Assembly (NCBI RefSeq): GCF_003231305.1
Contig: NZ_QKVM01000029.1
Span: 1-64,000 of the forward strand
Length of the DNA stretch: 64,000 nucleotides
Direction: 5' to 3'
Source: Pseudomonas sichuanensis
GTDB taxonomy: Bacteria > Pseudomonadota > Gammaproteobacteria > Pseudomonadales > Pseudomonadaceae
In this document: one piece after another, positions 9,426 through 16,950 of the stretch
Numbering within the stretch: the first letter of the stretch is position 1
Layout of the letters: each line of letters opens with the position of its first letter
Position numbers and translations under genes: made by a program
The notes under the pieces: model-generated
Told to the model about the DNA's origin: nothing
Seen by the model: only the letters and a program-made list of their open reading frames with translations
Databases searched by the model: none

Positions 9426-9478
9426 GGTGGTGTTCCTTGTAATGGATACACCGATCTTGAATGAGTTGATTGATTCAC

Positions 9479-9494
9479 AAAAATAGCTATTTTT
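9479..9494. promoter_or_regulatory. 16-bp perfect palindrome in the lysA/lysR divergent region
   Basis: AAAAATAGCTATTTTT is a perfect dyad inside a conspicuously AT-rich stretch (about 9465-9520), 54 bp upstream of the lysA start, in an otherwise GC-rich genome. LysR-type regulators bind AT-rich dyads in such divergent promoters, so this is a candidate LysR operator. The assignment is inferred from position and symmetry. Confidence 0.5.
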
Positions 9495-9525
9495 ATTCTA
9501 TCTATTCATATTTGATATGTAAGTG

Positions 9526-9625
9526 CGTGGGAGCGGGCATGCCCCGCGATCACCGGCATAGCCGGTGCCATACACCGCGTTGCTTGCATCGCGGGGCAAG
9601 CCCGCTCCCACGAACCGCTCCCACG
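9526..9625. repeat. REP inverted pair upstream of the lysR-type gene
   Basis: Arms GTGGGAGCGGGCATGCCCCGCG and the inverted CGCGGGGCAAGCCCGCTCCCAC enclose a small hairpin (CACCGGCATAGCCGGTG). A partial CCGCTCCCACG copy follows. The element lies between the AT-rich operator region and the start of the regulator gene, so it would be in its leader RNA if the promoter lies in the AT-rich tract. Confidence 0.75.
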
Positions 9626-9658
9626 ACACCGCGTCCATACCTCTGGCTGTGTAGCCCC

Positions 9659-10627
9659 ATGAAACTCTCCGTCCGCCACATCGAAGTGTTCCGCGCCATC
9701 ATGGCTGCCGGCAGCGTCACCGGTGCCGCCCGGCTGCTGTTCACTTCGCAGCCCACCGTCAGCCGTGAACTGGCGCGCATGGAGCAGGTCACCGGCCTGA
9801 ACCTGTTCGACCGCGAAGGCGGGCGCCTGGCGCCCACCGCTCAGGCCCTGCTGCTGATTGACGAGGTCGAGCGCGCTTTCGTCGGCCTGGAGCGCATCGA
9901 CCGCTTTGCCCAGGCCATTCGCAACTTCGAGCAAGGCCGGCTGGCCATTACCTGCCTGCCGCTGTTCTCGCAAACCCTGCTGCCCAGGGCCTGCCAGCGC
10001 TTCCATCAGCAACACCGGGGCGTGAGCGTGAGCATCACCGCCCAGGAGTCGCCGCTGTTGGAGGAATCACTGGTCGCCCAGCAGCACGACCTCGGCCTGA
10101 CCGAGGTCGAGCAGGTACCGCGTGGCGCGGTGGGCGAGTTGCTGTTCAGCGCCGACATGGTCTGCGTGCTGCCCCAGGGGCACCCGCTGCAGGCCAAGGC
10201 GGTCCTTGAGCTGAGCGATTTCGACGAGGTCGACTTTATCAACCTGGCCAGCCTGGATACTTACCGCCAGCAGCTCGACCAGCACTTTCGCGCCGCCGGG
10301 GTGAATCGGCGCACGGTGATCGAGACCACAAGCGCGGCCTCGGTGTGCGCCATGGTCCGCCAGGGGCTGGGGGTAGCGATCATCAACCCGTTGAGCGGGC
10401 TGGAGGCGGGGCAGGGTGGGTTACCGATTCGACGGTTGAGCATCTCGGTGCCGTATCGGGTGATGCTGATCCAGCCGGAACATCGGCCGACGTCGGCGGT
10501 TGTCGAGCCGTTTTGCCAGGCTTTGCGTGAGCAGGCGCGGGAAATGACAGCAGCGCTGGGCGGTAGCAGCGCTCAAGTGGCGGTAGAATCCGGGGCAGCT
10601 TTGTCCATCCACAAGGAAGCGCAATGA
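9659..10627 (+). CDS. lysR: LysR-family regulator divergent from lysA
   Basis: This 322-residue LysR-type regulator has an N-terminal winged helix (LSVRHIEVFRAIMAAGSVTGAA... SQPTVSRELARMEQ, residues about 3-60) and a co-inducer-binding domain. Divergence from lysA suggests it activates lysA in response to diaminopimelate, as E. coli LysR does; that function is inferred. I chose the ATG at 9659 because the LTTR domain begins there; an open frame extends upstream but encodes REP sequence. It overlaps the next gene by 4 bp. Confidence 0.88.
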   Translation: MKLSVRHIEVFRAIMAAGSVTGAARLLFTSQPTVSRELARMEQVTGLNLFDREGGRLAPTAQALLLIDEVERAFVGLERIDRFAQAIRNFEQGRLAITCLPLFSQTLLPRACQRFHQQHRGVSVSITAQESPLLEESLVAQQHDLGLTEVEQVPRGAVGELLFSADMVCVLPQGHPLQAKAVLELSDFDEVDFINLASLDTYRQQLDQHFRAAGVNRRTVIETTSAASVCAMVRQGLGVAIINPLSGLEAGQGGLPIRRLSISVPYRVMLIQPEHRPTSAVVEPFCQALREQAREMTAALGGSSAQVAVESGAALSIHKEAQ

Positions 10628-10989
10628 GCGGATCGCAGCCCACGACGGCAAAATCCCTGGGGGATCTCGAACCCCTTCCAGATTCTGTGTCGACCCTCAC
10701 CCGGTTATTGCTGGAGGAAACCCATGAGCGACACGAAGATATCGTGTTCGAACTCGGGCTGCTCGGCGATGCGGCAGCCGTCCCTGCCATTGCGCAGGCG
10801 GTGAACATTCCGTTCGCCAGCCTGGTGCGCTGGGGCAACCTCCAGGAGTTCCAGCGCAAGTGCGCGTATGCGCTGGCACGGATCGGCACCCCGGAATCCC
10901 GCGCGGTGCTTGAACACATGGCGAGCAGTGCCGACCCGGACATCCAGGCTTATGGAGAAGAAGGGCTGGCTCGTTGGCCCCTCAAGTAG
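10624..10989 (+). CDS. Small HEAT-repeat-like protein
   Basis: This is a 121-residue soluble protein. Helical-repeat segments are visible (DIVFELGLLGDAAAVPAIAQ, then KCAYALARIGTPESRAVLEHM), with the small-residue pattern typical of HEAT/PBS-lyase repeats, about residues 38-110. Its ATG overlaps the stop of the LysR gene (ATGA), so it is translationally coupled to that regulator. No catalytic residues are evident. HEAT proteins usually mediate protein contacts; the partner is unknown. Confidence 0.7.
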   Translation: MSGSQPTTAKSLGDLEPLPDSVSTLTRLLLEETHERHEDIVFELGLLGDAAAVPAIAQAVNIPFASLVRWGNLQEFQRKCAYALARIGTPESRAVLEHMASSADPDIQAYGEEGLARWPLK

Positions 10990-11043
10990 AGACGCCATTG
11001 GACCCCACTCGCGGCATGGCGCCAGCCCTTCGGTGAGTGGCAT

Positions 11044-11130
11044 GGTTTGATCCAGCAGCACGACCTTGGTCTGACAGAGGTCGAGCAGGTGCCCCACGGG
11101 GTGTCGGGGATGCTTTGGGGAGGATTGCGC
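11044..11130 (+). pseudogene. Relic of a second lysR-like gene
   Basis: From 11053 the sequence encodes QQHDLGLTEVEQVP, identical for 14 residues to the intact LysR regulator at 10079-10120. The DNA matches at 37 of 42 positions and all five differences are third-codon changes. After this the match fades (HGVSGML against RGAVGEL). No start, helix-turn-helix or remainder of the domain is present. Only synonymous changes imply that the source gene was under selection before it was broken, so this is not a fresh local duplication. Confidence 0.7.
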
Positions 11131-11239
11131 TGCCTTGAGTTGAGTGGGGTGCCGCGCAATGGCTGCTGGTTAAACAGCAGTGCGCATACAGGCCTGAGTG
11201 CGCCCGGTCGCTGACCGCCTAAACCCGATGGGTTTACAT

Positions 11240-11281
11240 AGAATTATTCCAGGCCAATAATTATTGAAATCCAATAATTCT
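11240..11281. promoter_or_regulatory. AT-rich inverted/direct repeat cluster upstream of the AAA+ ATPase gene
   Basis: AGAATTATT (11240-11248) and its exact complement AATAATTCT (11273-11281) flank a central palindrome AATAATTATT (11256-11265). CCAATAATT is also directly repeated at 11254 and 11272. The cluster ends 10 bp before the ATPase start, where an operator or promoter would lie. It is strikingly AT-rich for this genome. Nothing else obvious fills 10990-11291 apart from the lysR relic. Confidence 0.55.
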
Positions 11282-11291
11282 GGATAAACCG

Positions 11292-12455
11292 ATGGCAGAC
11301 ATCTTCCTGCGCCCTGAGCTGGCGGCCGACATGGCTAAACAGCTGCTCAAACCGTCCGCGCTCGATATCGGGTTGCGCTCTGGGCTGTTCCTGTCCGGCT
11401 TGCGCCGTACCGGTAAAACCACCTTCCTGAAGAACGACCTGATCCCCGCGCTGGAGGCCCGTGGCGCGTTGGTGATCTATGTCGACTTGTGGAGTGATAC
11501 CCAGACCAACCCAGTGGCTTTGGTGCTTGGCGCGGTGCGTAGAGCCTTGAACGATTTGCTCACGCCCACGTCGGCGTTCATGCAAAGGCTCAAGGCCCTG
11601 CGCGGAGCCGGGATCGAACTGGCCGGTATGAGGTTCGGTTTCGATCTGGAGACCTTGGGTGAAGCAGGCGGCGTTACGCTCGCCGAGGCTCTTACCGAAG
11701 TAGTGGACCAGGCCAAGGCCGACGTGGTGCTCATAGTCGATGAGGTGCAGCACGCCATCACCACCGAAGACGGCCAGCAGATGATGCTGGCATTGAAGGC
11801 CGCACGCGATTCCATCAATCCTCGGCCAGCGTCACCGGGCCATTTCCTGTTCATCGGCACCGGCTCGCACCGGGCAATGGTCAATGAATTGACCGCCCGA
11901 CGTAACCAGGCATTTGCCGGTGCGACCAATGTCGCCTATCCGGTGTTGGGCAGTGACTACGTCGAATTCTGGCTCAAGCGGCTTGAGGCGGATGGCCTCG
12001 AAAACCTGCCGTCCCTGGCGATCGCGGCAGAGGCTTTCAGGACCCTGGGCAGCCGGCCGGAGGAGTTCATCCGTGCATTGCGCCAGCTTCTCCACTCACC
12101 AAGCCTGAGCTCAGGGCCGGATGTTGTACTTCCGGTGATTGCGGCTACCTTGCGTTCGGCGGCGGCGGACCTTGAACTGATGAAGGTCGAGGAGCTGGGC
12201 ATCCTGGCTCAGGCGATCTTCGCCCGGATCGCCGCAGTGGATGGCGATACACGCGGGGTGTTCTCCAGCGAGGCGGCGGTGGAATATTCGACGTTCGTCG
12301 GCCGCGAGGTGCGCGTGGAAGAAGTGCAGCCGGTCGCCAACGACTTGCTGGCGGCCAACCTGATCATTCGCCGTGGCCACGGGCTGTATGGCGTGACCGA
12401 CCCGTTCGTGCAGGAGATCTGGCGGGAACGCCAGGAACTGCTGGGCAAGCGGTGA
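11292..12455 (+). CDS. Solitary AAA+ ATPase with C-terminal winged-helix-like region
   Basis: The 387-residue protein is a P-loop ATPase. Walker A is SGLRRTGKTT (residues about 35-44), Walker B is VVLIVDEVQH (Asp150-Glu151), and a sensor-1-like GTGSHRAMV follows. The C-terminal 80 residues (EVRVEEVQPVANDLLAANLI... LYGVTDPFVQEIW) look like a winged helix. This layout resembles ORC/Cdc6- or archaeal-ATPase-like (STAND-related) proteins, some of which act in mobile elements or phage defence. No partner gene is adjacent. A specific function cannot be assigned. Confidence 0.75.
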   Translation: MADIFLRPELAADMAKQLLKPSALDIGLRSGLFLSGLRRTGKTTFLKNDLIPALEARGALVIYVDLWSDTQTNPVALVLGAVRRALNDLLTPTSAFMQRLKALRGAGIELAGMRFGFDLETLGEAGGVTLAEALTEVVDQAKADVVLIVDEVQHAITTEDGQQMMLALKAARDSINPRPASPGHFLFIGTGSHRAMVNELTARRNQAFAGATNVAYPVLGSDYVEFWLKRLEADGLENLPSLAIAAEAFRTLGSRPEEFIRALRQLLHSPSLSSGPDVVLPVIAATLRSAAADLELMKVEELGILAQAIFARIAAVDGDTRGVFSSEAAVEYSTFVGREVRVEEVQPVANDLLAANLIIRRGHGLYGVTDPFVQEIWRERQELLGKR

Positions 12456-12555
12456 GGTAGCTTGTGCATTGGTAGCGACAACTGCCGGAAGCACTCCACG
12501 ACCATTGTGTGAGAGGCACGTCGTGACGGTAATGTGAAGCTTTCGGCGGATTGCT

Positions 12556-13620
12556 TCAGTTCTTGGGGAGGCATTGGTTATCTTTGCAGCGAGCCTCGAA
12601 GTCGGCCATGATTTTTGTGTAGTAGCTCGCTGGTAATTTATCTTTGTAGGTTTGGATGATTTTGATGGTTTCAAGGTAGGTGAGCTTGAGCCTGGGCTCA
12701 AAGTTGTCAGAATCTATCGAGGCGCCTGCAAAAGCCTGGGTGATGTTAAACGCGGGGATTCGTAGGGCGCTTGCATCAGGGTCGTCAAATATGATCATTT
12801 TCAGGGCGAATTCATCTGCCTTGAGTTCTCTTTCATTGCTTTCCTCGGCCGAGATCGGTGGCTTTTCCAAGTCTCCGTTCATGATGTGGAAGAACTCGTG
12901 GAATAGTTGTCCGAACCACTGGCCGGCTTGTACTTGTCCGAGCATGTTTGAGATGAATTTGTTGCGCATTTCTTTGGAATAGTCCAGCTTCGCGTTTGGG
13001 ATGTTTTCCAGTGCCTTTAAAAGTTTGGCTTCAGTGATGGCGCCATTGCGTTCATCGTTGTACATCCAGTCAATCGCAGCTTTGTACTGATCAAGCTGCG
13101 TCATGCACTTCTCCGGGTGAAGATTCATTGCGAAAAGATAGGCAAAGAGCAGTGGTTCGCAAAGTTTTGGGTAGGGTGTCCCGCTTTCCCTGGAAAAAAT
13201 TGAAAGTGCGGCAGAGGACAGGTACCTCTGGTACCGGGCAAGGAAGTCTAGTGTGACATCTTCGGCTTTCGAGCCGAGGCTCAATGCGTAAACTGAAATA
13301 TAGGCGTACCCTTCCCCAAAATCATGGATCACTCGGTAGCCTGTCGGGCAATAGACAATAACAGGGTGCCCATTCCTGAACGTGGAGTACATGCTTTGAG
13401 TGCCACACCGGCTTAACGGTCCCGAGCTACCAATAACTAGTTCGGTGGTTTTAAGCTTTTCTTTCAAGTTGTCGGGTGCGTAATAGACCAATCTTTCGCG
13501 AGCGGCTGAAAATACCTGGGCGTGGCGCTGTGCAAGCAGTTGCACGTAATCTTGCTCACTGTTTGCTGGCGAGCTACCTAGGCACAGGAGTGCAAAGAGC
13601 GCCACGCTATAGCGCATCAT
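12556..13620 (-). CDS. Exported HExxH zinc metalloprotease-like protein
   Basis: This is a 354-residue protein with a likely type I signal peptide (MMRYSVALFALLCLGSSPANS, probable cleavage near residue 21; no lipobox). HEFFH lies at 241-245 and a downstream ELKADEFA at about 265-272, the arrangement of gluzincin metallopeptidases in which the second Glu is the third zinc ligand. It should therefore act in the periplasm or outside. The family was not recognised. It is the last gene of a minus-strand set with a two-TM protein (14-bp overlap) and a Tle1-like lipase. The metalloprotease call rests on the two motifs. Confidence 0.7.
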   Translation of the reverse strand: MMRYSVALFALLCLGSSPANSEQDYVQLLAQRHAQVFSAARERLVYYAPDNLKEKLKTTELVIGSSGPLSRCGTQSMYSTFRNGHPVIVYCPTGYRVIHDFGEGYAYISVYALSLGSKAEDVTLDFLARYQRYLSSAALSIFSRESGTPYPKLCEPLLFAYLFAMNLHPEKCMTQLDQYKAAIDWMYNDERNGAITEAKLLKALENIPNAKLDYSKEMRNKFISNMLGQVQAGQWFGQLFHEFFHIMNGDLEKPPISAEESNERELKADEFALKMIIFDDPDASALRIPAFNITQAFAGASIDSDNFEPRLKLTYLETIKIIQTYKDKLPASYYTKIMADFEARCKDNQCLPKN

Positions 13621-14191
13621 CTTGGTCGCCCAACGAATTGAGCTTGCTCAAAATATTAATCGCTTGATTTCTATTTACAGTAAGCCCGCTGACCTTTTCT
13701 GTCGGATCGCCTTTGGACATGTCGCGAATGGCAAGTTGCAGTGCTTGGGATATTGCTTGCCGGTCAATGCGTTGCCCGTCAAAGAAAACCAGTATATTTT
13801 GGCAGTCTTTTTTAGTGTCGGATCCGCGGCTTTCTGATGTGCGTAGGAGTTGACCGTGCTCGCCATGGTTTGCAGGGAGCATCAATACACTGGCGGGGGC
13901 CTGGATCGAAGGCGGAGTGTAGTCCACCGTTGCTTGATAAGGTCGATTGACCAAGCTAACCAGTAGCCACATGCCAAACGCAGCAAAAAACACGCCTGGC
14001 CCGGCAGAGACAATCTTTATGCTAAATGATGAGGTTTTAGCCTCGCTTTCGGTATATGACAAAATTGCGTCTTTATACAGTCGCCAGCCTAAGTAAATGC
14101 AAATTAGTCCGGCAATAGCGCAAATAATGAGGACTGAGCAGCGGGCTATTGCAGCCAAGAGCTGAGGGCTAATGCACGGAGAAGCTTCCAC
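13607..14191 (-). CDS. Two-TM membrane protein of unknown function
   Basis: This protein of 194 residues has two hydrophobic helices (about residues 15-38 and 59-80) and a soluble C-terminal domain of about 110 residues. I chose the GTG at 14191 because GGAGG lies 6 bases upstream; an in-frame ATG at 14242 lacks a ribosome site. Its 3' end overlaps the metalloprotease gene by 14 bp, so the two are probably coupled. Downstream of a lipase-like gene it could be an immunity or membrane partner, but that is context only. Confidence 0.7.
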   Translation of the reverse strand: MEASPCISPQLLAAIARCSVLIICAIAGLICIYLGWRLYKDAILSYTESEAKTSSFSIKIVSAGPGVFFAAFGMWLLVSLVNRPYQATVDYTPPSIQAPASVLMLPANHGEHGQLLRTSESRGSDTKKDCQNILVFFDGQRIDRQAISQALQLAIRDMSKGDPTEKVSGLTVNRNQAINILSKLNSLGDQDDAL

Positions 14192-14319
14192 AGGGCACCT
14201 CCAAGTGACATAGATATGAATGTAGCTCAACGTCAGGCACATTCAAAATGTAAGGAGGTGCGCTGGACGTGTTCGGTTTGGCGTCGGCGAGATGCTGGCG
14301 TTGCGAATGAGCGCCAAGG

Positions 14320-15372
14320 TCACCTGACCTTCCCAACCGGCGTGAAGCTGCCGACCAGATTCGGGCCAACCGTGTTCTTTGGTTTGTAATCCGCCTCGTG
14401 CTTGAGCCGGTCTTCGACACTCGGGTCGATGGCCTCCCGGCCAAACAGCGTTTGCCCGATGTCCCGGTAGTAGGGTGGGTTGAACTGGCTGTAGGCACCG
14501 CCAAGGAACTGTTTGTAGGAGTTGGTGATCGGCAGAGTGGTAGTGGGCAGGCTGGGGAGCTTGCTGGTGTCGACTGCAAGGCCACATTCGACCGCCTTGT
14601 TGATCATCCACGTCAGGGCGATATCCGAGAGGCTGTTGTCCGGGTAGCCACCGCCGATATTGGCGTGGGCACCGGAGAACCAGACTTGCTCCACACGCTG
14701 GTTGGGTTTGCTCTTCGGGTCCCACAGGGTGCACTGGTAGTTCTTGCGCCACTCATCGATCGCCAGCGCGTGGAAGGCGTTGTGGACGATCGAACTCAGT
14801 TCGGTGTCATGGAATTCGTAGTACGACTTGTTGAACCAGTCGAAGGACTCAAGCGGCACGCCCAGCGCGCCGACGGTATCCCAGATGCCCAGCATGTGGA
14901 TGGTGATGTTGCGTGAGAAGTTGCTGCGGAAAAGTTGTGCTCTGTCCGAGTCGGCGCCCTCGTCCCGGGTCCGATACAGGCCATAGGCCTCTTCTGTCAG
15001 GTCGATATGCTCGGGTTTGAGCAATCCTGCGTTGCGGATCAGGCCCACCAGACTGCGCGCGGTGTAGGCGCCCCGGCTGAAACCGAAGATGTGGACCAAG
15101 TCACCGGGCTCGTAGGTGTTTGCCAGGTGGCGATAACCTTCGAGGATCTTATCTGAAAGCCCCACGCCGAAGGCACCCCCGCGGATGCGGTCGTACCATG
15201 CCGTGCCAACGCCTTGGTCGTACCATTTGTGCTGGACGGTGTTGTCCTTGTCGCGTGGGAGCAGGGCGGCGTGCAACTTCCAGACGTTGGTGCTCTTGCT
15301 GCCTTTGATTTCGGACTTCGTGTCCGGTGTATTCCAGGTGCCGTCAAACGAGATGATGATTTTCTTGGGCAT
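14320..15372 (-). CDS. DUF2235/Tle1-like alpha/beta-hydrolase (putative phospholipase)
   Basis: The 350-residue protein has the Tle1/DUF2235 signature: N-terminal IIISFDGTWNTPD, nucleophile elbow HIFGFSRGAYTARSL (GxSxG, Ser99), an Asp in IWDTVGALG (Asp165) and a His in WFSGAHANIGGGY (His236). These match the catalytic triad of Tle1-type phospholipases, some of which are type VI secretion effectors. It is shorter than many Tle1 proteins and has no signal peptide. I chose the ATG at 15372 with GGAG 8 bases upstream. No vgrG, hcp or PAAR gene is nearby. Two genes follow on the same strand. Confidence 0.8.
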   Translation of the reverse strand: MPKKIIISFDGTWNTPDTKSEIKGSKSTNVWKLHAALLPRDKDNTVQHKWYDQGVGTAWYDRIRGGAFGVGLSDKILEGYRHLANTYEPGDLVHIFGFSRGAYTARSLVGLIRNAGLLKPEHIDLTEEAYGLYRTRDEGADSDRAQLFRSNFSRNITIHMLGIWDTVGALGVPLESFDWFNKSYYEFHDTELSSIVHNAFHALAIDEWRKNYQCTLWDPKSKPNQRVEQVWFSGAHANIGGGYPDNSLSDIALTWMINKAVECGLAVDTSKLPSLPTTTLPITNSYKQFLGGAYSQFNPPYYRDIGQTLFGREAIDPSVEDRLKHEADYKPKNTVGPNLVGSFTPVGKVR

Positions 15373-15585
15373 AGTCCGTTCTCCTTCGCCACTGTGCTGC
15401 CTGGGCTTTGAACCGCACTGGGTATGGGCGTGGGTAACGGGTTTTTCGTGCAGGGTGCAGCGCAAGTTACAGCGGGTGGTGCGCTGACACATGCTCCCAG
15501 GGCCATTCGCAGGTGCTGTTCTCAGCGATCACTGTAGCCGTACATTTGTTGGGGTGCCGTGGAGGCTATGGGGCGGGCTCTGAGC

Positions 15586-16161
15586 TCAGAGCAAGAATCT
15601 GAACTCGGAAAGCAGTTTTACCGACTCGGGCAGTTTTTGCTGGAGTAGCTTGTCCAGATAGACCTGCGCACTGAGGGCTGGGTTTTTCAATGATTGACGC
15701 TGACGTTGGGCCGCCTCAAGCACAGCGGCCTTGTCGAGGTCCCACAGGTCGGCGATGAAGTCATCGGGATGCAGTGCTTCGATATCGAAGCTGCCAAGCG
15801 TAGCGTCGGGAAAGTCCTTGAGATTGAAGGTCACGATCACCGAGGCGTTGCACTTGATGGCGGCGGCGAGGACATGGCGATCATCCTCATCCGGCAGATC
15901 CAGCCCGCCCATCAGTGGCTCGTAATCGCTGACCAGTGCGTCGGGCACTGCCTCATCCATAAGGCTCGACGTGCGATCTAGCTGCGTTCGGTCAAGGTCC
16001 GGGCGATTGATCAGTAGATTGCGCTTCCACTCGTCATGAATCCTGGCTGACCAGCGGGCCCGGTACACGCCCGTCAGTGCAAGGTTCATCAGCAAGTCAC
16101 GCAGTGGGACGGGGTAAAGAACGTTGGCGTCGTAAAGGGCTGTGAAGGAGGAATGCTTCAT
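15586..16161 (-). CDS. PIN-domain toxin (ribonuclease) of a toxin-antitoxin pair
   Basis: The 191-residue protein has the acidic residues of a PIN nuclease: Asp11 in LYDANVLYP, Glu44 in IHDEWKR, Asp93/94 in LPDEDDRHVLAAA and Asp116 in FNLKDFPDA. PIN toxins usually cleave RNA in a metal-dependent way. Its ATG overlaps the stop of the upstream antitoxin-like gene by 4 bp, the usual arrangement of coupled toxin-antitoxin operons. It is longer than classical VapC (about 130 residues), with about 60 extra C-terminal residues. Confidence 0.85.
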   Translation of the reverse strand: MKHSSFTALYDANVLYPVPLRDLLMNLALTGVYRARWSARIHDEWKRNLLINRPDLDRTQLDRTSSLMDEAVPDALVSDYEPLMGGLDLPDEDDRHVLAAAIKCNASVIVTFNLKDFPDATLGSFDIEALHPDDFIADLWDLDKAAVLEAAQRQRQSLKNPALSAQVYLDKLLQQKLPESVKLLSEFRFLL

Positions 16162-16625
16162 TCGTAGCCCATCCTTAAGTCCTGTGCCTGGGCTGCCAGC
16201 TCGTCCATCGCGGCACGGCTGATTGCATCACGTTTGTTTTTGTAGGCCACCAAATCCGCGAATTTGACCCGGCGGTGACGGCCTGTCTTGGTGTGTGGCA
16301 TCAACCCTTCGTCCAGCAGCTTTACCAGATGCGGGCGGGAAACATTGAGCAGGTCGGCAGCTTCCTGAGTGGTCAGCTCGGCGTGGATCGGCACGACCTT
16401 GACGGCGTTGCCCAGTGCCAGTTCGCTGAGGATTTCGCCAAACAGGCGCAGGGCAAAGGTGGGGACCTCCACGACCTGGCGCTGATTCGCGTCATTGAGC
16501 AGCTCGATCCGTTGGGTGTGCGCTGCGGTCGAGAGAAAGGCGGCGAGCGTGCGGCTTGATTCGACGGCCACGGCAATCTCGTTGTCATCGGGAAGCATGT
16601 TGCGCGAAAGGTCGGTGGTGGTCAT
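16158..16625 (-). CDS. Antitoxin with excisionase/MerR-like helix-turn-helix
   Basis: This is a 155-residue protein from the ATG at 16625, chosen because GGAG lies 6 bases upstream. The C-terminal half has an excisionase-type DNA-binding module (ELTTQEAADLLNVSRPHLVKLL followed by HRRVKFADLVAY, about residues 85-130). The N-terminal half is helical and may bind the PIN toxin. It lies directly upstream of and overlaps the PIN gene by 4 bp. It probably represses its own promoter; tandem ATATTCGAA repeats lie 64-81 bp upstream of its start. Confidence 0.82.
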   Translation of the reverse strand: MTTTDLSRNMLPDDNEIAVAVESSRTLAAFLSTAAHTQRIELLNDANQRQVVEVPTFALRLFGEILSELALGNAVKVVPIHAELTTQEAADLLNVSRPHLVKLLDEGLMPHTKTGRHRRVKFADLVAYKNKRDAISRAAMDELAAQAQDLRMGYE

Positions 16626-16688
16626 GGGCATCTCCAGGGCGCTATCGGGGGAAGGTGCCGTGACAGTGCGGCAGCCTGAGATCGCTTT

Positions 16689-16706
16689 ATATTCGAAATA
16701 TTCGAA
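16689..16706. promoter_or_regulatory. Tandem ATATTCGAA repeats, candidate antitoxin operator
   Basis: ATATTCGAA occurs twice in immediate tandem (16689-16697 and 16698-16706). Each copy contains the palindrome TTCGAA, in an AT-rich patch upstream of the antitoxin-PIN operon. Autoregulatory operators of toxin-antitoxin operons commonly sit here. The role is inferred. Confidence 0.45.
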
Positions 16707-16798
16707 AATCGCAATAAACGAAACGGCCTTCCATGGCAACCAGATGTACCTGTGGAAACCGGCATGTTTTGCTATGTCGCATGACATAAGCCAGACGC

Positions 16799-16872
16799 AG
16801 CGGCATCCGCGCGCACCGCGATACTGCGCCTTGTTGGCACGACGCGGTATCGCGGTGCGCGCTGATACCGCT
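16799..16872. repeat. 26-bp imperfect inverted repeat with 22-bp spacer
   Basis: Arms 16799-16824 and 16847-16872 match as inverted repeats at 24 of 26 positions. The inner 16 bp are perfect (GCGCGCACCGCGATAC against GTATCGCGGTGCGCGC). It does not resemble the REP family elsewhere in the window. It lies in the 325-bp gap between the antitoxin and the small gene at 16951-17220. It could be a strong RNA hairpin or terminator, a recombination site or another dispersed repeat. There is no U-tract. Confidence 0.7.
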
Positions 16873-16950
16873 GCGCCTGTCTTGCGTCATGCACCAAGGC
16901 AGGCGCCGCCTCTCTCACCGTAAAACCGCAGCCAAAGCAGATGCGCAAGC

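Noticed and set aside
9470..9658. N-terminal extension of the lysA-adjacent LysR from 9470
   Set aside because: The extension translates the REP element and the AT-rich operator. The LTTR domain starts at the ATG at 9659.
14320..15372. Firm call of a type VI effector for the DUF2235 protein
   Set aside because: No vgrG, hcp, PAAR or adaptor gene is present in the window, so only the hydrolase family is supported.
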